Origin: an uncultured Lachnospiraceae bacterium
GTDB lineage: Bacteria > Bacillota > Clostridia > Lachnospirales > Lachnospiraceae
DNA: 59,885 bases
Direction of reading: 5' to 3'
Assembly: GCA_910585995.1 (NCBI GenBank)
Contig: CAJUGG010000034.1
Span: 1-59,885, forward strand
The stretch's first letter is position 1. Each line of letters begins with the position of its first letter. Shown piece after piece: positions 34,977-42,188 of the stretch. The translations under genes and the position numbers were made by a program. Below the pieces are notes generated by a model. That model searched no databases and was not told the origin of the DNA. It saw nothing but the letters and a program-made list of their open reading frames with translations.

Positions 34977-35957
34977 TTAAAAATCCGTAATATTTAAAAT
35001 CTCCTGCGGAACATATGTTCCCTTCTCAAGAATATTCTTCATCGCTTTTGTGGTATCTTCTGGAAAATAAGAAAAAAAGACAGGGCTGATATTTCGGTTC
35101 TGCTGCTCCTTGGTATCCGGCAGAACCTCCATCTGCTCTGCCTTCCTAAGCATCACATCATAAGCCCTTAGAAACGGGCGGATCTCATAATGTCCCCTGC
35201 ACAGACGATAAAGCTTCTCCCAGATCCCGATCCCTTCATAGTCCAGATCGCCAAAATACAGGATCTCGTTGCGCGGATCACTCATATAAGGTTCCACGCT
35301 CAGATCAAAGTCCATAAAAGAACGCAGGATTCCTTTCCCGGACCCATAGATCAAAGTCCCTATCGTCTCTCCTAGTATCTTTTGTTCTCTGTGAAGCAGA
35401 TGCCGCCGCATACTGTAAAAAGTATCCTTGTTTTCCAGAATCAGCATCTTCTGGGGCACATCCCTCGTATGAGAATAATAAGCTAATGGTTCGCTCGTCT
35501 CATACACCTGAAGCGCATCCATCGTAAGCCCGCAGTGTTTTAAGATCTTTTTCCCTTTGCCCTCTTTCAAAAACTTCTCCTGTCCCCAGATCTCAAAACT
35601 TCGCTCATTCACCGACTCCAGCGACAAAAGCTTCTCTTTTTTCTCTCTTAAATACGTATTTAAAAGCAGCACAAAGCGCCGCTCCTCCTGATAGACCTTA
35701 GGATGCGACAGATAATAGTCAATCGAGATCGACGGTACAATCTGATAGCGAAGCTCCTCCAAAAGCTCAGTATAGTCCTCGCTCTCTTCCAGGAGCCAAT
35801 ATTCCAGATACAGCGCCGGCTTCTTCCCATTCTTCCCTGACGCCTTCACAGGCTTTAACTTCCCCGCTTCCAAAAGTGCCATGAGATAGCGGTACTGCTC
35901 CCCATACTCCGCCCGCCGCCGCGTCCCAAGCAGCTCTTCCAGTGAGATGCGCTTCAT
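34977..35957 (-). CDS. jetD: JetD, Toprim nuclease subunit of Wadjet
   Basis: The 326-aa protein is the topoisomerase-VI-like nuclease that cuts plasmid DNA in Wadjet. The Toprim residues are visible: Glu about 175 in KMLILENKDTFYS and Asp237-x-Asp239 in EILYFGDLDYEGIGIWEKL. The N-terminal half is the winged-helix part. I chose ATG 35957 because GGAGG lies six bases upstream and the promoter found at 35983-36012 would start transcription close to it; the upstream in-frame ATG at 35984 overlaps the -10 box. It is the first gene of the nine-gene run. All catalytic residues are present, so the system should be active. Confidence 0.92.
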   Translation of the reverse strand: MKRISLEELLGTRRRAEYGEQYRYLMALLEAGKLKPVKASGKNGKKPALYLEYWLLEESEDYTELLEELRYQIVPSISIDYYLSHPKVYQEERRFVLLLNTYLREKKEKLLSLESVNERSFEIWGQEKFLKEGKGKKILKHCGLTMDALQVYETSEPLAYYSHTRDVPQKMLILENKDTFYSMRRHLLHREQKILGETIGTLIYGSGKGILRSFMDFDLSVEPYMSDPRNEILYFGDLDYEGIGIWEKLYRLCRGHYEIRPFLRAYDVMLRKAEQMEVLPDTKEQQNRNISPVFFSYFPEDTTKAMKNILEKGTYVPQEILNITDF

Positions 35958-35982
35958 CTGCTTCCTCCGAAGGTTTTTATCC

Positions 35983-36012
35983 ATTATATACCATAGAAGA
36001 GGACGGGTTCAA
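35983..36012 (-). promoter_or_regulatory. Sigma-A promoter of the Wadjet-led defence operon
   Basis: On the - strand TTGAAC (36007-36012) and a perfect TATAAT (35983-35988) are 18 bases apart, with the start point near 35976, about 19 bases before the jetD start codon. It is only 20 bp from a promoter pointing the other way. Confidence 0.8.
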
Positions 36013-36031
36013 TCTTTTTTTAAGATAATGG

Positions 36032-36060
36032 TTGAAAAATCTGCATTTCTATCATATAAT
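36032..36060 (+). promoter_or_regulatory. Promoter of the putative antitoxin RNA
   Basis: TTGAAA (36032-36037) and TATAAT (36055-36060) are 17 bases apart, an almost ideal sigma-A promoter directed to the right, into a region with no gene on that strand. It should be stronger than the toxin promoter, as in known type I modules. Confidence 0.85.
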
Positions 36061-36066
36061 ATGCTT

Positions 36067-36166
36067 AACCGGACAGCCGGAAGGTAGGTGCCTTCTACCC
36101 GACCCGGTGTAAAGTTACAAAATAGCCGTCAGCTCTCCCAGGTGCAGGACGGCTATTTCTTATTTT
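36067..36166 (+). ncRNA. Putative type I antitoxin antisense RNA
   Basis: A strong promoter ends at 36060 and a stem-loop terminator lies at 36120-36158 (11-bp stem AAATAGCCGTC) followed by CTTATTTTTC, so a transcript of about 100 nt is expected. Its last 50 nt are complementary to the end of the toxin mRNA coming from the other strand, including the last codon and the 3' stem-loop. This matches the convergent arrangement of Bacillus txpA/ratA-type modules. The 5' part (about 36073-36106) can fold into a stem with CCGG and GGGTAG-type arms. There is no open frame in it. Confidence 0.7.
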
Positions 36167-36236
36167 TCAAATTCAGAATTGCAACGATCAAAAGAGCAGT
36201 AGTCAAAGCGATCATAAATTCCTCATATGTACTCAT
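36153..36236 (-). CDS. Small holin-like type I toxin peptide
   Basis: The 27-aa peptide MSTYEEFMIALTTALLIVAI plus LNLKNKK has a single membrane helix and a short basic end, matching the putative holin-like toxin family (Hol_Tox), related in design to TxpA and BsrG. AAAGGGG lies nine bases before ATG 36236. Its stop codon TAG is inside the terminator stem of its own mRNA. An antisense RNA overlaps its 3' end. Such peptides insert into the membrane and stop growth when the labile RNA antitoxin is lost. It lies upstream of jetD, on the same strand, but with a separate promoter and terminator. Confidence 0.8.
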   Translation of the reverse strand: MSTYEEFMIALTTALLIVAILNLKNKK

Positions 36237-36305
36237 AATAATCAACCCCTTTCCGCAAGACTCGGAACGGGTGAGAGCACGTCCCCCGGCTGCCCGGTTA
36301 AACAT

Positions 36306-36334
36306 ATTATATTTTCTTCTTAGAATATCCCATT
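36306..36334 (-). promoter_or_regulatory. Promoter of the holin-like toxin gene
   Basis: TATAAT at 36306-36311 on the - strand is perfect, but the -35 position reads only AATGGG. The -10 box and the following 23 bases are a near-exact inverted copy of the antitoxin RNA promoter and start. The long leader of about 63 nt before the toxin start could fold and hide its ribosome binding site. Confidence 0.6.
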
Positions 36335-36365
36335 TGCAAGTATTTGTAAAGTTATTAACAAACTC

Positions 36366-36399
36366 AAAATACCCAAGGACCACCATCCTTGGGTATTTT
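36366..36399. terminator. Bidirectional terminator between pilus locus and toxin module
   Basis: A 14-bp stem (AAAATACCCAAGGA with its complement) with a 6-base loop has A-rich and T-rich flanks on both sides. On the - strand it follows the last gene of the surface-fibre locus. Confidence 0.85.
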
Positions 36400-36488
36400 A
36401 GTGGGATTATTTCCCTTCTTTCATTTAGCTGCTTTTATCATAGCACATCTTTTAAAAATGCCAATAGTTAAATTTTTAACAACCTCTT

Positions 36489-37568
36489 CTATTCTGCCTT
36501 CTTCTCCCCTTTACGTCTCTTCATCCAGAACACAATCAGCACCACCAGCGCAGCGGCTGCGACCAGGCCGGTCGTGATCGAGAGAAGCATAGTGGGAGAT
36601 GATGACGTATCCTCCAGCGTATCCAGCGGCACCTGCTCATCTCCTGCCTCTACCAGCTCCGGCGTCTCATCGGCTGGCACTCCTTCATCGGGGACTGCCT
36701 GTGCATCTGCTCCACCGCCGCCTGCATCTGCGCCTTCAGCAGCCGCCCCGACAACTCCTTCTGCTGCGCCGCCAGCGGTTGCTCCATCAGCTCCTCCGGC
36801 TACAACTCCAGTCCCGGCAGCCCCGCCAGTTCCGGCACCCGCACCAGCTCCGGCAGCCGTCCCAGGTGCCGTCCCCGCAGCTCCGGCGCCGCCTCCTGTC
36901 CCGGTATCACCTGTTCCGCCTCCGGTGCCTCCACCGCTGCCTCCGCGGCGGACTCTCTCATACACAAAGGTAAATACATTATCCGCTGTATTCTGTGACA
37001 GCGTCCCGGTCAGATTGTATGCCTGCGGCGTATACCCTTCGATATACAGAAAAGCCACCACCGGACGGTCGCCCACATTGCCATAATACGTACGGCTGTC
37101 TGCCAGTGTCCGGCCGCTCGCATCCTGATACTGCACCACATAAGAAGTTAGATTTCCACGGATTCCATAAGCCACCACATAGTCCTTGTCGCCTTCCACA
37201 CGAAAAGAAGACAGTCCCACGGTATCATTGTCCCGTCCGCTCTGACGGATTCCTTTTACATAATATTTACTGTCTCCTGCAAGCGTCACTGCCCCTGCCA
37301 TCGCCGCGTCAAAATTCACCCGGTCGCCGCGGGCCAGATTGCGGATCGTGATCGCATCTTTGCCCTCCTCGATCTGATAAGCAGAACCCGAATGGCTGTT
37401 ATCCACATTCACATGTTCTTTCCCTGCAAAGCTTCCGTGATTGCCCGCATAGATTTTCACCGTATAAGTATAAGGCTCCCTTCCTGCCGCCTGCGTATCC
37501 ACCGCACACAGACTAAGGATCAGGCAGAACAACAGGATACCGCTTAACAATCTCCCATATCTACACAT
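36489..37568 (-). CDS. Membrane-anchored surface protein with MucBP-like domain and Gly/Ala stalk
   Basis: The 359-aa protein has a signal peptide (LLSGILLFCLILSLCAVDTQA), then an N-terminal beta domain, then a MucBP-like domain (YVVQYQDASGRTLADSRTYY...). This is followed by about 110 residues of Gly, Ala and Thr in low-complexity order that would act as a flexible stalk, an acidic segment, and a C-terminal membrane helix with KRRKGEKK. No LPXTG motif precedes the helix, so it may stay membrane bound. The start ATG 37568 overlaps the stop of the preceding gene, with AAGGAG nine bases upstream. It is the last gene of the locus. The stalk DNA is strikingly GC rich and repetitive, which may allow length variation. 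Confidence 0.75.
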   Translation of the reverse strand: MCRYGRLLSGILLFCLILSLCAVDTQAAGREPYTYTVKIYAGNHGSFAGKEHVNVDNSHSGSAYQIEEGKDAITIRNLARGDRVNFDAAMAGAVTLAGDSKYYVKGIRQSGRDNDTVGLSSFRVEGDKDYVVAYGIRGNLTSYVVQYQDASGRTLADSRTYYGNVGDRPVVAFLYIEGYTPQAYNLTGTLSQNTADNVFTFVYERVRRGGSGGGTGGGTGDTGTGGGAGAAGTAPGTAAGAGAGAGTGGAAGTGVVAGGADGATAGGAAEGVVGAAAEGADAGGGGADAQAVPDEGVPADETPELVEAGDEQVPLDTLEDTSSSPTMLLSITTGLVAAAALVVLIVFWMKRRKGEKKAE

Positions 37569-38379
37569 GCTCCTGCTCTCCTTCCTCTCTGCGAAAACAC
37601 ACCACTGCCCACACCAGCAAAGCAAGTCCTGCCATCAGTGCCAGCGCAGACCACAGTACCAGATGCGACGCATCCCCCGTCTGCACCGCTCCCAAAGAAT
37701 ACGCCACGGATGATGGCCCATCCGGAGTTCCCGGCGTACCGCCGCCAGGATTGTCAGAACCTCCGCCTCCGCCATTACCGCCGCCAGAGCCGCCGTTTCC
37801 TCCCGACACCGGCTCCACCGCAAAAGACATCTGAAGCTTTGCCAGGGTATTCTGATATCCATTGCCCTGCGTCTCTCCGTCCAGTGCGACTTTCAGCGCG
37901 ACTTTGCCGGATGTCCCTTGTTCCAGACGGTCCAGATAGAAATATTCACCCAGCGTCGCCGTCGCCTCATGCAGGCCCTCTCCCAGCGCAGACTCTTTCT
38001 CGCCGCCCACATTTTCACTGCTGTAGAGTGTGGTGACTGCACCTGCACTGTCGGTATAAGTCAATTCGTACGTATAGGCTCCGCCGCTTGCCGCGCTCTG
38101 CGTATCCTCTAAGCTCTGCAGCACCTGATTGGTCATATACCAGTCTGTATTGCTCTTCTCCCGATTCTCCAGCGTAAGCCCGATGGTGACACTGTCTCCT
38201 GGCTGCAGATCGAGTATCGCCTCCGTGATCTCGGAAGCTTCAAAATTCGACGACATCTTTCCGTCGGCGCACCAGGTCGCAAAACCGCTGCCTACTGTGT
38301 AATCCTCCGCACACACCGTAAGCGTGCTGCCCGCACACAGACATGCCATCAGAGCAAGGCATATGCATCTTCTCTTCAT
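37561..38379 (-). CDS. Secreted SipW-locus surface protein with QTGD anchor-like end
   Basis: The 272-aa protein has a signal peptide (CICLALMACLCAGSTLTVCA), a beta-rich ectodomain resembling TasA/camelysin-type proteins (LQPGDSVTIGLTLENREKSNTDWYM), and a Gly/Ser/Pro-rich linker. After it come GAVQTGDASH, a membrane helix and RREEGEQ. The QTGD before the helix looks like a non-canonical sortase signal, not LPXTG. It is 7 bp after the SipW-type peptidase gene and overlaps the next gene. AGGAGG lies ten bases upstream of ATG 38379. It may be a minor component or anchor of a TasA-like fibre. Function is inferred from context. Confidence 0.7.
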   Translation of the reverse strand: MKRRCICLALMACLCAGSTLTVCAEDYTVGSGFATWCADGKMSSNFEASEITEAILDLQPGDSVTIGLTLENREKSNTDWYMTNQVLQSLEDTQSAASGGAYTYELTYTDSAGAVTTLYSSENVGGEKESALGEGLHEATATLGEYFYLDRLEQGTSGKVALKVALDGETQGNGYQNTLAKLQMSFAVEPVSGGNGGSGGGNGGGGGSDNPGGGTPGTPDGPSSVAYSLGAVQTGDASHLVLWSALALMAGLALLVWAVVCFRREEGEQEHV

Positions 38380-38386
38380 CTTATTC

Positions 38387-38917
38387 CTACCTCCTATTAA
38401 ACCGATCAATCAAAGCCGCCAGGCCATGCAGAAGCATCGCTGCGCCTATGGCGCATCCGGCCAGAAGCTTCCCGGTCATGCTGGTCAGTAATTCCGCCGC
38501 AATCCCGGCCCTTGGTATCGCATACACCGTCTTGCCGATCACATTGCCATATGGGACCGGATAGCGGTCTGCCCGCTCATTGGCATCCCCTTTGGTGATC
38601 AGTTCTCCCATCACCACCCGGTTTTCTAAGACCCGGTGTGTGATGATCGACGCAGTATCCGATTCTCCTGCACCATAGAAAGCGATGATCTCCCCTTCTG
38701 TGATCTCCTCCGGGACAATCTCCTTGATATAGATCAGACTCCCCACCGGAAGCTCCGGCTCCATACTCCCGCTGATCACCGAATAGATATGATATCCAAA
38801 AAGTCTGGGCACCGTAAGCGGCAGACAGCACACAAGCAGCACGATTAAAAGCGTGGTCCCCAGCACTCCAAGGCATACGGCCGCCGGATGTCTGCGGACT
38901 TTCTTATCCTTTTTCAT
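38387..38917 (-). CDS. sipW: SipW-type signal peptidase I
   Basis: The 176-aa membrane protein is a signal peptidase of the SipW/ER type. A first membrane helix is followed by IYSVISGSMEPELPVGS with the catalytic Ser about 51, and IITHRVLEN with His about 94 in place of the Lys used by other bacterial peptidases, then KGDANERAD, and a C-terminal helix. SipW enzymes process TasA-like biofilm proteins. Here genes with similar short secreted proteins flank it, which fits dedicated processing. I chose ATG 38917; a TTG four codons earlier overlaps the previous stop. The ribosome binding site is weak, but the gene follows directly on its neighbour. Confidence 0.88.
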   Translation of the reverse strand: MKKDKKVRRHPAAVCLGVLGTTLLIVLLVCCLPLTVPRLFGYHIYSVISGSMEPELPVGSLIYIKEIVPEEITEGEIIAFYGAGESDTASIITHRVLENRVVMGELITKGDANERADRYPVPYGNVIGKTVYAIPRAGIAAELLTSMTGKLLAGCAIGAAMLLHGLAALIDRFNRR

Positions 38918-38925
38918 CCTGTCTC

Positions 38926-39678
38926 TCAACGCAGACGCAGCGTCCCGTCCGCTCCCACTTCCACATCTACGCCCCAGGCGCTTTTGATCGCATCCTGTGC
39001 ATTATGCGTCTGCACAGCATCCACTTCTGCCTCCAGCTTTAGCTGATATCCGTCGTATGCATAAGTGGTCGTGATCGTCTTGTGGTCTCCATGCTCCTCC
39101 ACCGTCGTCTCTTTTACCTTGGTCGCCACCGCCGGATCGATCCGCAGTGCATCACAAAACGCCGGTGCAGCCTGCCCGGACAAGAGGGGCTTCGTATAAT
39201 AGAGCACCAGCCGCTCCGGTGTAGAAGCACTGGTATCCTCCACCCAGCCGCTCCCTTCCAGATTCAGAGACAGATCGATCAGTTCCGGCGACAGCATCGT
39301 ATCGGTCTCCCCGTTGGCATCCTGCCAGCTGCGGTACAAGTTCACCCGCACATAGCTGTCGATGGCGCCGCTGTTCGCCACGCTTAACGACTCTTCATAT
39401 GGCCTCCCGGGCACGATTGCTTCTCCTTCTTTGAGCATCCCGGTCAGCAGCTCCCCGGTACTTTCTTTCCATTGACTGCCATCATAATTACGGCTGCTTA
39501 CTGTCTCTCCATTTTCCAAAAGGCTCACTCCGATGCTGGAGACGGTCACTTCCACTGCATAGTTTTCACTGTAATAAGTCAGAGCCGCCCTCGTACTGCC
39601 CACCGTACTAAGAAGCAGAAGTGCTGCAGAAGCACTTAAGAGCAGCGCCGGTTTCATCAAATATGCCTTCTTCTTCAT
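38926..39678 (-). CDS. TasA/camelysin-like secreted protein 2
   Basis: The 250-aa protein has a SipW-style signal region (LLLSASAALLLLSTVGSTRAALTYYSEN), where the mature part starts near the LTYYS motif, as in TasA and camelysin precursors. The rest is a beta-sandwich with YEESLSVANSGAIDSYVRVNLY, the pattern repeated in SipW-dependent proteins. No membrane anchor is present. ATG 39678 overlaps the stop of the preceding gene by four bases and follows GGGAGG. It is directly upstream of the SipW-type peptidase, with overlapping or touching ends. It is probably a fibre subunit. I rate the fold family as likely and its polymerisation as inference. Confidence 0.75.
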   Translation of the reverse strand: MKKKAYLMKPALLLSASAALLLLSTVGSTRAALTYYSENYAVEVTVSSIGVSLLENGETVSSRNYDGSQWKESTGELLTGMLKEGEAIVPGRPYEESLSVANSGAIDSYVRVNLYRSWQDANGETDTMLSPELIDLSLNLEGSGWVEDTSASTPERLVLYYTKPLLSGQAAPAFCDALRIDPAVATKVKETTVEEHGDHKTITTTYAYDGYQLKLEAEVDAVQTHNAQDAIKSAWGVDVEVGADGTLRLR

Positions 39679-40184
39679 TCCTGCACCTCCCCGGAATCCG
39701 CCGTCATCGTCCAGTCTGCATAAGGATTCCCATCCTCATCATAGAGTACCGCGGTACATTCCTGAACAACGATCACGTTAAAATCCTCTGTGCTCTCCAT
39801 GGAATCGATCTTTACCTGAAGCTCTTCGGTACTCTCTCCCGGCGCAACCGGCACCTGGCAGTAATAATAGCCTTCTTCTCCCGGCGTCCACACTCCGGCT
39901 GCATCCTGATACTGCAGGGCATCCTGATACCGTTCTCCCGCAAAGACTTTGACACGAATATAACAATCATAGTCGCCTGTATTGCGGATACGGATATGTT
40001 TGGTCCAGTCGGAGACCGTCTCTTCTGTCTCCGTGGTGGTAAATCCAAGATGCAGTTCTGCACTTCCGGAGGCTGATGCATAAGTGGTAAAATAAGCCAA
40101 TGCCTTGCCGGAGGCTGCACCCATACTCAGCACAAGCGCTGCCGCTGTCAGGTATATGATCTTTCGGTTCTGTCTCTTTCCCAT
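39675..40184 (-). CDS. TasA/camelysin-like secreted protein 1
   Basis: The 169-aa protein has the clearest SipW-type leader of the locus: KIIYLTAAALVLSMGAASGK followed by ALAYFTTYASASGSAELHLGF, matching the AYF-S/T-D cleavage region of TasA-like precursors. The mature part of about 135 residues has HIRIRNTGDYDCYIRVKVFAG, the conserved beta-strand pattern. It has no anchor. ATG 40184 is 4 bp after the stop of the preceding gene, with AGAGGGGG upstream, and its end overlaps the second TasA-like gene (ATGA). It may be a fibre subunit processed by the adjacent SipW-type peptidase. Confidence 0.77.
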   Translation of the reverse strand: MGKRQNRKIIYLTAAALVLSMGAASGKALAYFTTYASASGSAELHLGFTTTETEETVSDWTKHIRIRNTGDYDCYIRVKVFAGERYQDALQYQDAAGVWTPGEEGYYYCQVPVAPGESTEELQVKIDSMESTEDFNVIVVQECTAVLYDEDGNPYADWTMTADSGEVQE

Positions 40185-40188
40185 CTTC

Positions 40189-41196
40189 TTATACCCCCTC
40201 TGCTTCTGAGGATGCCTCTTGTCTTACATCCCATGTCCCGCCGGCTGCCTCACCGTCTTGTGTCACTGTCTCTTCATATAAAAAATGATTGACGACACTG
40301 CCTCCGCCTGAGAGCCGCCCGCTGTATTCATTTTGAAATGATACCGCCGCGGTCTGCATCGCTGTGATCTGTACCGACTGTACGAGGCTGCTCCCTGCGG
40401 ATGCCTGATAGCCTGCCCCGCTGTATACTTCTGTCACCGTTACGGTCGTTCCTGCCGGAAATTCCTTTTCCAATAAAAGACCTTTGGTCCCTGTCTCCTC
40501 AAACACCAGGGACACCACATCACTGTAGATCAAGGCATTGTCCTTGACCGCTTCCACCTGGAAGATAAAAGATGCACCGCCAAAGGTTGCGTTATAGGAG
40601 GTGAGCGTCTTATCGATCCGGAGACGGCCTGTGCGTGCATTCTGCTCTGGTTTTAATCCTGCTTCCACCGCATAATCCCAGACATCGTCCCCGCTCTCCT
40701 GATAGGTATTGCCCGGAAGCTGTAAGAGATAGGGGGTAAATGTATACAGATATTCGGCGGATTCTACTGGCTGTGCCTCCACCAGATACAGGCCTGTCGG
40801 CAGGTCCTCTGCACTGCCCTTGGCATCGGTCAGCGTCAGGATCTTGTCAGGCTCCTGTGCACTGTCCTGCACCATCTGCGCTGCCTCCTGCGCGATATCT
40901 GCCCAGGTCTCTGCCGTAGTCGAAGCATCGATGGACAACAGTCTCTCAGACAGACGCTCATAAGAGGGCAGCACCTGGTAGGTACTGTCCGTCCTCACCT
41001 CTGCCACCCGATACAACTGCACCGGGATCTCTATCGCAGCCAGCTCCTCATAAGTGCTGTCCAGACCAAACGTAATCGAACATGGTTCCTCAGCTTCTAT
41101 CCCCGGCGCTCCATAAACCACCCCCGGCCTGACCGCCGCCAAAAATAATAGCAGTACCGCCGCCAGCACAATTCCCTTTCTTCTCTCTCTACTCAT
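40189..41196 (-). CDS. Secreted pilin-like protein lacking a sorting signal
   Basis: The 335-aa protein has a signal peptide (GIVLAAVLLLFLAAVRPGVVYG), a first domain of the type seen in Clostridia pilus loci (EIPVQLYRVAEVRTDSTYQVLPSY), and a second Cna_B/DUF7601-like domain (FGGASFIFQVEAVKD...FPAGTTVTVTEVYSG). The C-terminus ends without LPXTG or membrane helix, so it must be released, or be attached through others. ATG 41196 is seven bases after GGAGGG. It lies between the sortase pair and the TasA/SipW genes and may link the two halves of the locus. A hairpin precedes it. Confidence 0.7.
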   Translation of the reverse strand: MSRERRKGIVLAAVLLLFLAAVRPGVVYGAPGIEAEEPCSITFGLDSTYEELAAIEIPVQLYRVAEVRTDSTYQVLPSYERLSERLLSIDASTTAETWADIAQEAAQMVQDSAQEPDKILTLTDAKGSAEDLPTGLYLVEAQPVESAEYLYTFTPYLLQLPGNTYQESGDDVWDYAVEAGLKPEQNARTGRLRIDKTLTSYNATFGGASFIFQVEAVKDNALIYSDVVSLVFEETGTKGLLLEKEFPAGTTVTVTEVYSGAGYQASAGSSLVQSVQITAMQTAAVSFQNEYSGRLSGGGSVVNHFLYEETVTQDGEAAGGTWDVRQEASSEAEGV

Positions 41197-41234
41197 CTTC
41201 ATCCCTCCTATTTTAAGTCCCGCTTCCGCCCTCC

Positions 41235-41299
41235 CAATGCCCACTTCCTCTAGATGCATTTTCAGCCGCTTCCCGTCTGAAAATCCATCTGGGGCATTG
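41235..41299. repeat. Imperfect stem-loop between sortase and pilin-like gene
   Basis: Outer arms CAATGCCC (41235-41242) and GGGCATTG (41292-41299), and inner 14-base arms (41252-41265 with 41277-41290, one mismatch) with an 11-base loop form a stem-loop in the operon mRNA. No T run follows, so it is more likely an mRNA processing or stability element than a terminator. Confidence 0.75.
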
Positions 41300-41315
41300 T
41301 CCGGGCTATAGCTGT

Positions 41316-42188
41316 CTAGTCCCGCTTCGGTCCTTTCGATATCCCAAACAAAAACTTCATTATCAATATAATCAGCAAGGTCACGGACAAGCCTAAGATC
41401 AGATACAGCATATAATAATTCTGCACTGCCCTCAGCATCGTCTCCACTGGCGTGCGCGCCACTTCTTCTTCTCCTTCATAAGGTACTCTTACCCCGCGCA
41501 CCAGTAGCCGGTGGCTGTTGACGCCGTAAGGGGTGCAGGTAAATAAGGTCACATGGTCTTCTCCTTCCACGATCTGCAGCGCTTCTTCCAGTGCTTCTGT
41601 ATCATCTTTATCCACCATCGGCAGGATCTGGTCTACTTCATATGCCAGTGTCTCATCCAGGATACGGATGTAAAAACGATCCCCCCGGTACAACTGGTCG
41701 ATATCGGTAAATAATCGGGCGCTTGGCAGGCCTCTGTGGGCTGCTAAGACACTGTGTGTGCTCTCTCCTCCAATCGGCAGCTTGGTTCCGTTCAGATGCC
41801 CGACTCCGGTCTGCAATACGTCATCCCCCGTACCGTGATAGAGCGAGAGGCGGATATTGATCTTAGGGATGGAGAGATATCCCATGACTCCGTCTCCTGC
41901 CATATTCAGGACATTCCAGTATTCGGTCTTAGTGAGATCTTCTTCACCTTCTAAAAAGGCATCTCCATAGAGATTATTTTTTTCAAATGTTTGGTTAAAG
42001 GAACGGGCCGCTTCCCATTCCCGTGTATAGTCCTCCGGCTCCATATGTTCGATGGTCTTTTCATAAGTGGAGATCAGGCGGCTCTGGCGATAGGTGTTCC
42101 ACTGGTCGGAGACTGTGGGATAGGCCAGGATGCCGAATCCTATCAAAAACAGAAGCCCAAAGCATAAGTTTATCAGTATTTTTTTCAT
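41316..42188 (-). CDS. Class C sortase 2
   Basis: The 290-aa protein is a pilus-type sortase. An N-terminal membrane helix is followed by the catalytic His in THSVLAAHRGLPSARLF near residue 145 and the nucleophile Cys in VTLFTCTPYGVNSHRLLVRG near 213, with the arginine in the latter motif. A C-terminal membrane helix marks it as class C, which joins pilin subunits through LPXTG motifs. Its start ATG 42188 overlaps the stop of the other sortase by four bases. The two sortases share most of their active-site context and arose by duplication; one may polymerise the shaft and the other add minor subunits. Confidence 0.92.
   Translation of the reverse strand: MKKILINLCFGLLFLIGFGILAYPTVSDQWNTYRQSRLISTYEKTIEHMEPEDYTREWEAARSFNQTFEKNNLYGDAFLEGEEDLTKTEYWNVLNMAGDGVMGYLSIPKINIRLSLYHGTGDDVLQTGVGHLNGTKLPIGGESTHSVLAAHRGLPSARLFTDIDQLYRGDRFYIRILDETLAYEVDQILPMVDKDDTEALEEALQIVEGEDHVTLFTCTPYGVNSHRLLVRGVRVPYEGEEEVARTPVETMLRAVQNYYMLYLILGLSVTLLIILIMKFLFGISKGPKRD

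Noticed and set aside
36574..37086. Long + strand open frames opposite the Gly/Ala-rich stalk gene.
   Set aside because: They come from the GC-rich repetitive coding sequence on the other strand, which has the signal peptide, ribosome binding site and membrane anchor.
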